64,000 nucleotides of DNA. Origin: Calothrix sp. NIES-3974 (GTDB taxonomy: Bacteria > Cyanobacteriota > Cyanobacteriia > Cyanobacteriales > Nostocaceae). The DNA lies in NCBI RefSeq assembly GCF_002368395.1, contig NZ_AP018254.1:248001-312000 (forward strand), read 5' to 3'. Below are positions 35,126-44,946 of this stretch, one piece after another. Below the pieces are notes generated by a model, which was given only the letters and a program-made list of their open reading frames with translations, did not search any database and had not been told where the DNA came from. Every line of letters begins with the position of its first letter. The stretch's first letter is position 1. Made by a program: the position numbers and the translations under genes.

Positions 35126-36621
35126 GAGTAACCCACCATCTATTTGGGACAATTAATGATTAGTTGGAACCAGATATTTTCAGACCAGATTTTTTGCCAA
35201 TCGTAGATTTTCCAGAATAATGAGAGAATGCACCAGACCAACCCTGTAATAATCAATATAGAAGCAACAAATTCACAAAATTTACTTAGTATTATCAGCT
35301 ATTCCGTGATGGTACGATACCCCAAATTTAAATGTGGGGTCAATAGGTGGGCACCTGGCTGCCTAACATAACACTTGAAATACCTATCTAGCAAGGATTT
35401 TATCTCTAAGCTTAGTGTCTGGTCATTTAGATGCTTATTTATTGCCTATAACCCTGATATTACCTTATCAACGCAGTCAAGACTGGAAGGTAAAATCAAG
35501 GCTTTGAGGAGATTTGTCAGGTAGTCAGGGTGGACATTACCGGGTAATCCAAAATTGCTTGACACAGGGTAACATCAGCAGAAAGGTCATAGGATAATCT
35601 CTCTTTCGTTCAAGATAATACTAAATTAGAATAGACAATTATTACCAGTTGATAGGTAATAGCACTTATTTCCGTCCTCCACAAAGACGAGTCCTTGAGT
35701 TATTTGACAAAACGCAACATCCAGAGGCTTTATCTTGACTACTTACTTACATATAAGCTAATGGAAACAGGCAAATCTTATATAAACTTTCATAAAGATT
35801 TAAATAGTTTTCATGATTATTGATAAAAAGGTAAAGTTTAAATGAATTGAAGATAGGTTTGTGCTTACTAACTAGTTTATGATTTACATTTTATACAGAA
35901 GGGTATGGCTTGAGAACAACCTGCTTTGTGTAAATTTACTTAAATAATAATACATCAAGCTTAAGTTTTTTCCCAGGATTTGTGAGAAAAACAGCCTGAA
36001 GCCCAAATAAACAATCGAATTAGCGAGGAGAGAGTGTTGATTCCATTGATTGCAGATGATGTCACATCAGTAAGATTACTTCTAAGTAAGATTACCAATT
36101 TTTGCCAAGAAGACTAGTGCAGCATGGTAGAAATAAATTTTACTATTTACAGTCCTTTTGAGGTACGTGAGGTATACCAAATTTAGTTAGAGGCTTGTAG
36201 TGATTGATATTCCATGAAGTGGTTATACCTCATTAACATTGAAAATGCTGTAAAATGCCTAAAAAGCTTATACATTAGTTATTATTTCTTTTGCCTTTCT
36301 AATTTTTGTAATAGAGTGATATATTCATCTTTAACCTCTCTAGCAAGTATTAAGTTAATATCCTTGTGCGTGCGTATACAGTATATTGGTGGCTTATCCT
36401 AAGTACTCTATACAAGTACTTCTAGATTCGACAAGATATAAATTTGCTTTCAGCAAAAAAATAAGAAGCAGGATGCAACTGTAAGGGTTTATCTTCAGAG
36501 CATAGTATCTACCACTGGATTACGAACACAGTCAAACTGATAAAGAATTGTCGGTGCTACGAAGTACTGCATTTTTGTACGACTGAATTGCGGCCCAAAT
36601 AATTACAGGAGGATAGATATC
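35126..36621. other. 1.5-kb intergenic region between divergent polysaccharide genes
   Basis: There is no supported gene. It holds an imperfect 20-bp palindrome CCCCAAATTTAAATGTGGGG (35320-35339), repeat R copy 1 (35353-35528) and AT-rich DNA. A long leader could precede the glycosyltransferase at 36622. Confidence 0.55.
35353..35528 (+). repeat. Repeat R, copy 1
   Basis: This stretch starts ACCTGGCTGCCT and continues with GCAAGGATTTTAT, TTATTGCCT, TATCAACGCA, GGTAAAATCA, TTTGAGG and TGTCAGGTAGTC. The same order of blocks is found at 41611-41778. Confidence 0.65.
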
Positions 36622-37929
36622 TTGACTTTAAGTGAAGACAGTAAAAATTTCCTTCCCAACAAACTGAATTCATTCTACGGACTTAAACAGCACTCAGTAA
36701 CAACTGAAAAATCTATTAAACTAGCTGTTATCACCCAGTTTTTCCCACCGGACTATGCTGCAACAGGTCAACTAGTAGAAGAATTAGTATTGCAACTGGG
36801 GAAACAGGGCTTAGATATTGAAGTATTTACTGGACAACCAGGATACGCTTTTAGAACAGCTAATGCTCCTGGGAGTGAAAGCATTGGTCGAGTTAAGATT
36901 CGCCGCTCCCGCACCAGTCAGATGTTTTCTGGACGGATTCGTGGTAAGGCTGTGAATGGAGTTATGTTTTTCCTACGGGCTATTTCCCATATGATTCGCC
37001 ATCGTCGGAAGCATAATATTATGTTAGTGACGACGGCACCACCTTTTTTACCTATTTTGGGATATTTGGCGAATCGACTATTCGGAATATCGTATGTCTG
37101 CATTCTTTATGATTTATATCCAGATATTGCTGTAGCTTTAAAAGTTATCCCCGAAAAGCATATTTTAACAAGGGTGTGGCAATCCCTAAATCGGGCGATT
37201 TGGCGTAGGGCTAATGGGTTAATTGTCCTGAGTCCGGACATGAAACAACGAATCGTCAACCATTGTCCGGAGGTAGCCGATAAAACCCACGTAATTCACA
37301 GTTGGGCAGACCCGGATTTAATTGTTCCCATACCCAAAAAGTATAACTGGTTTGCCTGGAAGCATAATTTAGTGAATAAGTTCACTGTTCTGTATTCCGG
37401 AAATTTAGGTCGTTGTCACGACATGGAGACGATTTTAGCTGCTGCTCAAGAATTGCAAGATGAACCAATTCATTTCCTCTTTGTTGGTGGTGGTGCTAAA
37501 GCGAAACTCCTCAAAGAAGAAGTAAAACGCTTAGGACTACAAAACTTCCAGTTCCTTCCTTATCAGGATAAAAAAGATTTACCCTATTCACTCACCGCTT
37601 GTGATGTATCCCTTGTAAGTGTTGAGGATGGGATGGAAAGTCTAGTCGCACCTAGCAAAGTTTACAGCGCATTGGCAGCAGGTAGACCAATGGCAGTCAT
37701 TTGTCCGCAACATTCGTATTTACAAAGCATGATTGCAGAAATGAAATGTGGTGCTACATTTAACAACCGTGATGCTAAAGGATTAGCAGAATTTTTCCGG
37801 ATACTCAGTAGAAACCCGGAAATGGTAGAAGGGATGGGTAAAGCAGCAAGGCAGTATATGCGATCGCACTTTACATCAGAGGTGATTGCCAAGGAGTATT
37901 TGGAGGTGTTACGTCAAAGTATTTTGTAA
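36622..37929 (+). CDS. GT4 glycosyltransferase, WbuB/WcaI-like
   Basis: A GT-B fold glycosyltransferase of 435 aa acting at the cytoplasmic face in polysaccharide synthesis. The N-terminal KLAVITQFFPPDYAATGQLV is typical of WbuB/WcaI-like enzymes. The nucleotide-sugar domain has KFTVLYSGNLGRCHDMETIL, HFLFVGGGAKAKLLKEEV and LVAPSKVYSALAAGRPMAVI. The TTG start has AGGAGG ten bases upstream. It is the first gene of the rightward locus. Confidence 0.9.
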   Translation: MTLSEDSKNFLPNKLNSFYGLKQHSVTTEKSIKLAVITQFFPPDYAATGQLVEELVLQLGKQGLDIEVFTGQPGYAFRTANAPGSESIGRVKIRRSRTSQMFSGRIRGKAVNGVMFFLRAISHMIRHRRKHNIMLVTTAPPFLPILGYLANRLFGISYVCILYDLYPDIAVALKVIPEKHILTRVWQSLNRAIWRRANGLIVLSPDMKQRIVNHCPEVADKTHVIHSWADPDLIVPIPKKYNWFAWKHNLVNKFTVLYSGNLGRCHDMETILAAAQELQDEPIHFLFVGGGAKAKLLKEEVKRLGLQNFQFLPYQDKKDLPYSLTACDVSLVSVEDGMESLVAPSKVYSALAAGRPMAVICPQHSYLQSMIAEMKCGATFNNRDAKGLAEFFRILSRNPEMVEGMGKAARQYMRSHFTSEVIAKEYLEVLRQSIL

Positions 37930-38650
37930 CATCATCACCAAATACCATTTTTTAAATAGCTGATAGTTATGCAAATCAATTAAAATGGTAATGGGTTGTG
38001 CCGCTAAGAGTTAAAGGTGTGGAAAATTTCTACAATCAATAGTATTTATTTGCCGTACTTTGATGAATAAATAGATTATTTTAATAACAAAATAATCTAT
38101 TTATATTGACCAAGAAATCTCATCACTTTACTAGTACATTCATTAAATAAATTCAATACAGGGTGTGTGGTTATTTGATAGGTAAGTAAATAAAATTATG
38201 ATTTACATTGTTAGATACTGAAAATTAATTGCCGTCATTATAGTAATCAAGCAAGGGATTACAAAATTTAAGTCAGTTTGCCATATTGTTTAAACAAAAT
38301 CAAATATGTAGCTAGAATCTTAAAGTAAATTACTATTCAAAAAATGAATTTCACATTTGATTAGCACGTAAAAATACGATTTAATTCTTGACACAAAAGC
38401 TGTATGTAAAAAATACATCAATTATGAATTGGAGGAAAAATCAAGAAAAACACCTTTGAAAACATTTAAACTCAGACTAACTAGGGATTATTCCTTCTCA
38501 AACCCAGATTATTTTCCGTCAATAAATTAGCAAAAAAACCAAAAAATTAACAAGTGATAGGAGTGGGCTTCGATGGTCTTTTTGATCTCAGTCTCTCCCT
38601 CGCAACCTTCTGATTATCGATTTTATCCCTAAATGGTAAAGGAGGCCGGA
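37930..38650. other. AT-rich intergenic region
   Basis: Nothing gene-like was found in these 720 bp. It separates the WbuB-like gene from the exporter genes, so a separate promoter for the exporter is likely. Confidence 0.5.
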
Positions 38651-39079
38651 GTGCAGAAAAGGTGTGACAAAAATCGGAAACGTTCAAAACGCCGGGCAAT
38701 TTACTGTCCAATTCATGGATGCCATCTCGACAGCGTGAGTCAAAAATATACCCTATACACTGAAAAACCAGAAGAACTTCAAAAAAGAGGAATAAACCGT
38801 CAGAGTGCTTTAATGTTAGTGGCCAGTCAAACCGCAGTTCCTCTAGTAGGAGAATGGTTAGAAGCATTTTGGTGTCCACATTGTCAACAAACAAAGTGGT
38901 ACTATGTCAAAAAACTTGACAACCGGAAGTTTGAAATATCCCCTGCACCAACTGCACTGTGGCAGCAAGCAATCGGTGTCAAAAGCACCCAAGGAAATCC
39001 TTCAGTGGGAGAATTCACACTCAGACATTCTCGTATGAATAGATATCAAGGTATCAAAGATTTTATATTTATAGGTTAA
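38651..39079 (+). CDS. Small zinc-ribbon protein ahead of the Wzm/Wzt exporter
   Basis: This 142-aa protein has two Cys pairs suited to bind zinc: CPIHGC (about 19-24) and CPHC (about 75-78). After the second pair comes QQTKWYYVKKLDNRKFEISP. The N-terminus is rich in Lys/Arg (KRCDKNRKRSKRR), which suggests nucleic-acid or acidic-surface binding. The GTG at 38651 lies seven bases after AGGAGG, so it is preferred over the ATG at 38633. It ends eight bases before the permease gene, so it is probably co-transcribed. The family is not recognised. Confidence 0.7.
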   Translation: MQKRCDKNRKRSKRRAIYCPIHGCHLDSVSQKYTLYTEKPEELQKRGINRQSALMLVASQTAVPLVGEWLEAFWCPHCQQTKWYYVKKLDNRKFEISPAPTALWQQAIGVKSTQGNPSVGEFTLRHSRMNRYQGIKDFIFIG

Positions 39080-39086
39080 GCCAGGG

Positions 39087-39944
39087 ATGAAAAGTAAAGA
39101 AATTACTCCCAGTAGTCAAGAATTAGTAATCGAAGCTGGACGCACGGAACGTCAATATTGGAAGGATTTGTGGCGTTATCGAGAGTTATTTTATTTCCTC
39201 GCATGGCGAGATATTTTAGTGCGCTACAAACAAACGGTAATTGGTCTTGCTTGGGCATTAATTCGACCGTTTATGACAATGATAGTTTTCACCGTAGTCT
39301 TCGGTAATATCGCCAAGTTACCTAGTGAAGGAGGAGCGCCTTACCCAATTTTAGTATTTTCTGCCATGTTACCCTGGCAGTTTTTTTCTGGCGCTTTGTC
39401 TGAGTGCAGCGGTAGTTTAATTGGCAATGCTAATTTAATTTCAAAAGTCTACTTTCCCCGTTTAATAGTCCCTACCAGCGCAGTGATCGTCTGCTTTGTA
39501 GACTTTATGGTTTCAGGAATAATTTTGTTGGGTTTAATGGCATGGTATAACTATTTGCCTACTTGGCGAATATTAACCCTACCCTTTTTTATTGGAATTG
39601 CTTTTGCTGCTTCAATGGGAGTTGGATTGTGGTTAGCAGCTCTCAACGTTAAATACCGAGATTTTCGTTATATAGTACCCTTTATTGTCCAGTTTGGATT
39701 GTATATTTCTCCTGTTGGATTTAGCAGTAGTGTTGTTTACGAAAAATGGGGAAAATGGAGCTTGTTTTATTCCCTGAATCCTATGGTAGGAGTAATTGAT
39801 GGTTTCCGTTGGGCTATTTTGGGTGGTGAATCATATCTATATATACCAGGATTTTTTCTTTCTTTGGGACTAGTGGTTTTACTTTTCTTCAGTGGAATTT
39901 GGTATTTCCGCAAGACCGAGCGTACATTTGCAGATGTAATTTAG
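39087..39944 (+). CDS. wzm: ABC-2 polysaccharide export permease (Wzm-like)
   Basis: The inner-membrane channel subunit of an ABC exporter for a lipid-linked polysaccharide (O-antigen, capsule or teichoic-acid type). It has 285 aa with an N-terminal amphipathic part (ERQYWKDLWRYRELFYFLAW), the family block RDILVRYKQTVIGLAWALIR and about six helices. SLIGNANLISKVYFPRLIVP is the coupling-region motif, and the protein ends KTERTFADVI. The ATPase partner starts 14 bases downstream. Confidence 0.93.
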   Translation: MKSKEITPSSQELVIEAGRTERQYWKDLWRYRELFYFLAWRDILVRYKQTVIGLAWALIRPFMTMIVFTVVFGNIAKLPSEGGAPYPILVFSAMLPWQFFSGALSECSGSLIGNANLISKVYFPRLIVPTSAVIVCFVDFMVSGIILLGLMAWYNYLPTWRILTLPFFIGIAFAASMGVGLWLAALNVKYRDFRYIVPFIVQFGLYISPVGFSSSVVYEKWGKWSLFYSLNPMVGVIDGFRWAILGGESYLYIPGFFLSLGLVVLLFFSGIWYFRKTERTFADVI

Positions 39945-39957
39945 TAGGAGTAAGCAG

Positions 39958-41223
39958 GTGTCGGATACGGTAATTAGAGTTGAAAATTTAAGCAAAAAAT
40001 TCATCCTTGGGCATCGACAAGAACCCTATACAGCACTGCGAGATGTAATTGCTAATCGGACAAAAGCTGTATTAAAAACATTTAGTCATAATAAATATAA
40101 ACCTGAAATTAAAAATTCAGAATTTTGGGCAATCAATGATATTTCTTTTGAAGTTAAAAAAGGTGATAGAGTAGCTATAATTGGTCGTAACGGTGCTGGA
40201 AAGTCAACATTATTAAAAATATTAAGTCGAATCACAGAGCCGACAAGAGGTCGTATTAATATTAAGGGTAGAATTGCAAGTTTATTAGAAGTTGGTACAG
40301 GATTTCATCCAGAATTAACTGGTAGAGAAAATATATTTCTTAATGGTGCAATTTTGGGTATGAGTAAGGGTGAAATTCAACGTAAATTTGATGAAATAGT
40401 CGCATTTGCAGAAGTTGAAAAATTTTTAGATACCCCTGTAAAGCGTTATTCATCCGGAATGTATGTGCGATTAGCATTCGCAGTAGCAGCTCATTTAGAA
40501 CCAGAAATTTTAATAGTGGATGAAGTCTTAGCGGTTGGTGATTCCCAATTTCAAAAAAAATGTATTGGTAAAATGGAAGATGTTGGAAAAGAGGGGAGAA
40601 CAGTCTTATTTGTAAGCCATAATATGAGTGCAGTTGAAGCCCTTTGTACCAGAGGTATTTTACTAGAATCTGGTAGGTTATTTTTAGATGCTGATGTAAA
40701 ACAAGCTATCAATATTTATCTAGAAAAAAGTTACAGTCTTACAGAAACACCTCTTGCTCATCGTCAAGACAGAACTGGTTCTGGTAAGGTCAAAGCTGTT
40801 GATTTCAAAATTCTAGATGTGGATGAAAAGGAAGTAAATTCTTTGCAGTCAGGGAAAGATTATTATTTTGAGGTAGGTTATCTCAATAATACAGGCAAAT
40901 CTCTAAATGATATTGTTGTCAGTTTTGATTTTCTCGATGAAAAGGGAAACACAATTTTGTTACTAAGGACTAACTTTACCGATAGTAATCTTACAATCAA
41001 TGCGAATAAAGGTTATATCAGATGCTTCGTGAAAAATTTACCTTTAGCACAAGGTTCGTACCGTTTTATAAGTTTCATTTCTCATGGTGAGCGAGAAATT
41101 TTAGATTGGGTAAATGACGCTGCAAGCATAACAGTTGATGGTGGTGACTTTTTTGGAACTGGTAGTTATGGGATGCCACAGAAGTGTAAGATATTACTAA
41201 GAACAGAATGGTTTTCTACATAA
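39958..41223 (+). CDS. wzt: ABC polysaccharide exporter ATPase with C-terminal sugar-binding domain (Wzt-like)
   Basis: It powers the Wzm permease. The N-terminal ATPase has Walker A IIGRNGAGKSTLLK (about 77-90), an extra signature block ASLLEVGTGFHPELTGRENI (about 111-130), LSxG-type YSSGMYVRLAFAVA, Walker B ILIVDEVLAVGD and the H-loop VSHNMS. The C-terminal domain (about 260-421) looks like the Wzt carbohydrate-binding jelly roll, which recognises the non-reducing end of the glycan. It has a GTG start. A hairpin follows the gene (41243-41269). Confidence 0.94.
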   Translation: MSDTVIRVENLSKKFILGHRQEPYTALRDVIANRTKAVLKTFSHNKYKPEIKNSEFWAINDISFEVKKGDRVAIIGRNGAGKSTLLKILSRITEPTRGRINIKGRIASLLEVGTGFHPELTGRENIFLNGAILGMSKGEIQRKFDEIVAFAEVEKFLDTPVKRYSSGMYVRLAFAVAAHLEPEILIVDEVLAVGDSQFQKKCIGKMEDVGKEGRTVLFVSHNMSAVEALCTRGILLESGRLFLDADVKQAINIYLEKSYSLTETPLAHRQDRTGSGKVKAVDFKILDVDEKEVNSLQSGKDYYFEVGYLNNTGKSLNDIVVSFDFLDEKGNTILLLRTNFTDSNLTINANKGYIRCFVKNLPLAQGSYRFISFISHGEREILDWVNDAASITVDGGDFFGTGSYGMPQKCKILLRTEWFST

Positions 41224-41242
41224 ATATTTTTAATGCTAATTA

Positions 41243-41269
41243 GTAGGTGTATTTGTCAAAAATACCTAC
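41243..41269 (+). terminator. Hairpin after the Wzt gene
   Basis: GTAGGTGTATTT pairs with AAATACCTAC with one bulged base. It lies 20 bp after the stop and is followed by AT-rich DNA. Confidence 0.6.
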
Positions 41270-41340
41270 CAACTTAAAATTAAGTATTGACCTGGCCCAA
41301 TAATTTCATTACTTAGTATTATGTTCAGGGCTATTTTATC

Positions 41341-41564
41341 TGACGAGGTGACAATCTACCTCGAAAAGCTTATTTTGTAAGGATTATATAAAATAAAGAT
41401 AAAAGTAAATTTAGAACCTTACCCAACGAAAAAACAAGACTTTCGCACTATACTGATTGATAATAAAATCAATACAGCCGGAAAAGCGTGTTTATCTTTT
41501 TTTGTTACACTAGCTTCAAATCCTTGCTAGGGCTTTGTTATAGGGATTTTCGTCAACCCTCTAG
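41341..41564 (+). repeat. Inverted repeat S, left copy (flanks the glycosyltransferase cassette)
   Basis: Read in reverse complement, this stretch matches 60197-60437 in order: CTAG, AAATC.CTATAA, GATTT.AAGCTAGTG, GATAAACA.GCTTTTCC, ATTGATTTTATT, CGAAAGTCTT, TTTTTTCGTTG, AAGGTTCTAAATTTACTTTT, ATCTTTATTT, ATAAGCTTTTCGAG and CGTCA. No gene overlaps it. It has no transposase frame, so it is a remnant or a non-autonomous element. Confidence 0.75.
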
Positions 41565-41610
41565 CTATTTTATACATTAAACCTAACAGAAATTAACCCT
41601 TATATTCTAT

Positions 41611-41778
41611 ACCTGGCTGCCTGGCAGAGTTATTGAAATGCTTATATGGCAAGGATTTTATTTTTAGACTTAGTCTGCTTATTTAAACCAGATTTATTGC
41701 CTGGAACCTTGATTTTACGTTATGAACGCAATCGGGAACGTCAAAACAAAGGTTTGAGGTGATGTGTCAGGCAGTCGG
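41611..41778 (+). repeat. Repeat R, copy 2
   Basis: This stretch starts ACCTGGCTGCCT and continues with GCAAGGATTTTAT, TTATTGCCT, AACGCA, TTTGAGG and TGTCAGGCAGTC, matching copy 1 at 35353-35528 in the same orientation. It ends about 30 bp before the next glycosyltransferase start. Confidence 0.65.
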
Positions 41779-41809
41779 ATTTTATACTCACTTTATATCT
41801 TATGAAAAT

Positions 41810-42736
41810 ATGAATAAAACTGCCATTAGCGTTGTAATTTGCACTTATAATCCACGAAGAGACTATTTAGAAAGAGTTTTACAGGCACTAAAACATCAAA
41901 CTCTTTCCCAAGAAAAGTGGGAGCTATTGCTAGTTGATAATGCTAGTAAACACCCCTTGGAAGCAGAAATTAGTTTAAGTTGGCATACCCAAGCAAGATG
42001 TATTCGAGAAGAAAAACTAGGTTTGACTTGGGCACGCTTGCGAGGAATTAAAGAAGCCGTATCAGAAATAATAATTTTTGTTGATGATGATAATGTTTTA
42101 GATAGTGATTATCTAGAAATAACTTTGGAAATTGCTGCAAGATGGCCGATGTTGGGAGCTTGGGGTGGACAAATTAGAGCTGAGTTTGAACAAGATCCTC
42201 CTGAATGGACAAAACCTTACTGGCCATTACTAGCAATACGAGAGTTCAATGTAGATAAATGGTCTAATTTACCACATCAAAATGAAGCTATACCCTGTGG
42301 TGCTGGCTTTTGTGTAAGAAGAATCATAGCAGAAAAATATGCACAGATAATTAAAACAGACCCTCGACGGGGCAATATGGACAGAAAAGGAAAGATGCTC
42401 ACTTCTTGTGGTGATTCTGACCTTGCATTTACAGCATATGATATTAATATGGGTACAGGGTTATTTACTTCTTTAAAATTAACTCACTTAATACCATCTT
42501 CAAGACTGGAAGAGGAATATTTACTCAGGCTTATATCTGGTTTGAATTACTCCGGTACGATTTTAGAATTTTTACGAGGAAAAAATCCTGCTCCACCAAA
42601 TTTAAAGCAGATAATCTTACATAAATATATTCGTTGGAAAATGGATGGAAGAAGCAGAAAATTTTTTGATGCTGCACAGGAAGGTATAAATCTGGCTTTA
42701 AAAGAAATAAAAACTAACTGGTCTGCTAAAGCGTAA
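41810..42736 (+). CDS. GT2 glycosyltransferase
   Basis: A GT-A fold family 2 glycosyltransferase of about 308 aa. It starts ISVVICTYNPRRDYLERVLQ and the metal-binding motif is VDDDN in IIIFVDDDNVLD (about 88-99). A later PCGAGFCVRR and CGDSDLAF block forms the acceptor side. The ATG at 41810 is preferred; the frame opening at 41759 lies inside repeat R and would add 17 unrelated residues. It is the first gene inside the S-flanked cassette. Confidence 0.88.
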   Translation: MNKTAISVVICTYNPRRDYLERVLQALKHQTLSQEKWELLLVDNASKHPLEAEISLSWHTQARCIREEKLGLTWARLRGIKEAVSEIIIFVDDDNVLDSDYLEITLEIAARWPMLGAWGGQIRAEFEQDPPEWTKPYWPLLAIREFNVDKWSNLPHQNEAIPCGAGFCVRRIIAEKYAQIIKTDPRRGNMDRKGKMLTSCGDSDLAFTAYDINMGTGLFTSLKLTHLIPSSRLEEEYLLRLISGLNYSGTILEFLRGKNPAPPNLKQIILHKYIRWKMDGRSRKFFDAAQEGINLALKEIKTNWSAKA

Positions 42737-42837
42737 ATCGTAAATAAGTAAATGTTTGCCTAAAGTGAATTCACACTTAAATGAACAAAAAAGTCACTTT
42801 CTTGACTTTTATCTTTCATTAAATAGTATTTTTTCAG

Positions 42838-43860
42838 ATGAAAAAACACAGTAAAATTCAATTGCCAGATTTAAATAAATATCGGGAAGATTTTGCACGC
42901 AAGGGAATTCAAACTCCTCTTCAGACAGTACCATTTACTGAGTTAGGATTATTAACACAACTTCCAACTCCATCTAGCAGTAAAACTGGATGGCCTTGGA
43001 CTGTTGAATCAAAACCTCTCCCACCCACAATGGCGAATGGAAAACCTTGGCCAAAAATTTCTATCGTAACACCAAGTTATAATCAAGGAAAATTTATCGA
43101 AGAAACTATCCGTTCTGTATTATTACAGAATTATCCGAATCTAGAGTTTATTATCTGCGATGGTGGCTCCACTGATGAGACTAAAGAAATATTAGAGAAA
43201 TATTCTCCTTGGTTGAGTTTTTGGCAAAGTCAAAAAGATAGAGGACAAGGACACGCTATTAATCTCGGATTTAGCTTATGTAGTGGAGACTATTTTGCTT
43301 GGATTAATAGTGACGATTTTTACTTACCTAATTGTTTTCAAGATGTCATTCAAAAATTTCTTGTAACTAATATTGATTTTATTTATGGAGATGCTTTAAC
43401 TGTTTACGAAGATAATCGTACACCCACCTATTGGTATGCTCAACTTGTTCTTGACCGTTATTTATATTCTGGCGGTATAATTGCCTCTCATTCTGCTTTC
43501 TGGAAAAGTAGTATTCATGCTCCCATTTGGGAAGAAATGAATTGCAATATTGATGGTGAACTTTGGCAACGCTTAGTTGCTGGTAGGTCTAAAAAGCATC
43601 TTAAGAAAGCTCTGGGAGCATGTAGAATTCAATCAGAACAAAAGACAACCAATGAACGCTATCGCGCTCTATGGGATGAAGATAATTTGAAAATTTGGTC
43701 TGTATATGGCTATCCTCCAAAAGTATATAGTTTGAAGTGGTGGGAAAATAATTTAGTGCAACGTTTCTATTATTTTATCCATAAGAAAATAATGAAGTCT
43801 GGTATTAATGATTTAATATTGCAAGGCTTACGCACTTGTGACGAGAATATTGACTTATAG
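42838..43860 (+). CDS. GT2 glycosyltransferase
   Basis: A 340-aa family 2 enzyme. A leader of about 60 residues precedes the GT-A domain: ISIVTPSYNQGKFIEETIRS (about 76-95), FIICDGGSTDETKEILEKYS, and the metal site in FAWINSDDFYLPNC. These SDD-type enzymes often act on undecaprenyl-linked glycans. It lies in the same-strand run, 101 bp after the previous gene. Confidence 0.9.
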   Translation: MKKHSKIQLPDLNKYREDFARKGIQTPLQTVPFTELGLLTQLPTPSSSKTGWPWTVESKPLPPTMANGKPWPKISIVTPSYNQGKFIEETIRSVLLQNYPNLEFIICDGGSTDETKEILEKYSPWLSFWQSQKDRGQGHAINLGFSLCSGDYFAWINSDDFYLPNCFQDVIQKFLVTNIDFIYGDALTVYEDNRTPTYWYAQLVLDRYLYSGGIIASHSAFWKSSIHAPIWEEMNCNIDGELWQRLVAGRSKKHLKKALGACRIQSEQKTTNERYRALWDEDNLKIWSVYGYPPKVYSLKWWENNLVQRFYYFIHKKIMKSGINDLILQGLRTCDENIDL

Positions 43861-43954
43861 GATTGTAAATCTCTGATAAAGTACTTTAGAAGACCACGAC
43901 GTAAATCCCTAGCTTATGTGTAAGTAGCGTGTTTTTAAATTTACTAGACAAATT

Positions 43955-44911
43955 ATGAATAAAACAAATATTTCTCTTTGCATTCCAGCTTATAACTCTG
44001 CTTCCTATTTACCAAAACTCCTCAAGTCAGCTTTATCGCAAACAGTCTCTTTTGATGAGATATGGGTCTACGATGATTGTAGTAATGATGAAACCGCAAA
44101 AGTAGCTCAAGAGTTTGGTGCAAAAGTTGTTGTCGGTAATATCAACAGTGGTTGTTCTTTTGGTAAAAATATATTAGCTCAACGAACTACATGTGATTGG
44201 ATTCATTTTCATGATGCTGATGATGTTTTGTATCCAAATTTCGTTGAAAAAGCCTATCGCTGGACGCAACTAAAAGATGCTCCTGATGTTGTACTTTTTG
44301 CATACGAAGTAAGAGATTTTATAACTGAAGAAAAATATGGTGTACGTATTTTTGATGATGAAAGACTAAAAAATGATAGTATTTCATATGCAATTCAAGA
44401 GCAAATAAATCCCTTTTGTGGATTATACCGTCGTGAAGCTTTTTTAGCTGCTGGTGGATGGGATACAGATCCGTTAATATTACAGAGTGAAGACCAAGCA
44501 ACACATATAAAATTAGCAATGTCTGATTTGAAGTTTGCTGCTGACACTACTGTTACAGTCATTAATTATATTCGACCTAATTCTATGACTACAAGCAATG
44601 TATTGGGAGCAACCCGTTCTATGTATCATGTCTTAGAAAAGGTGACACCTAAACTTGCTGAAAACTATTCCGTGGAAATTTCTCATCGTTTATGGGGAAT
44701 TGCTGGAGTTTGTGCAGCCCATTTAGACTGGGAAACAGCAGATAAATGTATTAATTTAGCTCTGTCTCTAGATCGAAATCCACCTCAAAGCTTGAGTTAC
44801 TTTTTCCGTCTTCTATGCCAATATAATCCACATTTGGCAATTCGTTTGCGAGAGAAGTTGATCAGAATTTTCAAACCTCAAATTCGTCATAAATTTCCCA
44901 CCTCTGTTTGA
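43955..44911 (+). CDS. GT2 glycosyltransferase
   Basis: A 318-aa family 2 enzyme: ISLCIPAYNSASYLPKLLKS at the N-terminus, EIWVYDDCSNDETAKVAQ, and the metal motif HDADD in WIHFHDADDVLYP (about 88-100). The C-terminal part (about 230-300) is helical and may form a small acceptor domain. Confidence 0.9.
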   Translation: MNKTNISLCIPAYNSASYLPKLLKSALSQTVSFDEIWVYDDCSNDETAKVAQEFGAKVVVGNINSGCSFGKNILAQRTTCDWIHFHDADDVLYPNFVEKAYRWTQLKDAPDVVLFAYEVRDFITEEKYGVRIFDDERLKNDSISYAIQEQINPFCGLYRREAFLAAGGWDTDPLILQSEDQATHIKLAMSDLKFAADTTVTVINYIRPNSMTTSNVLGATRSMYHVLEKVTPKLAENYSVEISHRLWGIAGVCAAHLDWETADKCINLALSLDRNPPQSLSYFFRLLCQYNPHLAIRLREKLIRIFKPQIRHKFPTSV

Positions 44912-44946
44912 TAGATAAAATCTTGTACCCTAACCAGGGTTAACTT

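Noticed and set aside
36214..36402. 62-codon + strand open frame in the divergent intergenic region
   Set aside because: AT-rich, no ribosome binding site, no family resemblance; probably chance.
38547..38894. 115-codon minus-strand frame
   Set aside because: It is antisense to the zinc-ribbon gene, which has the better start and operon context.
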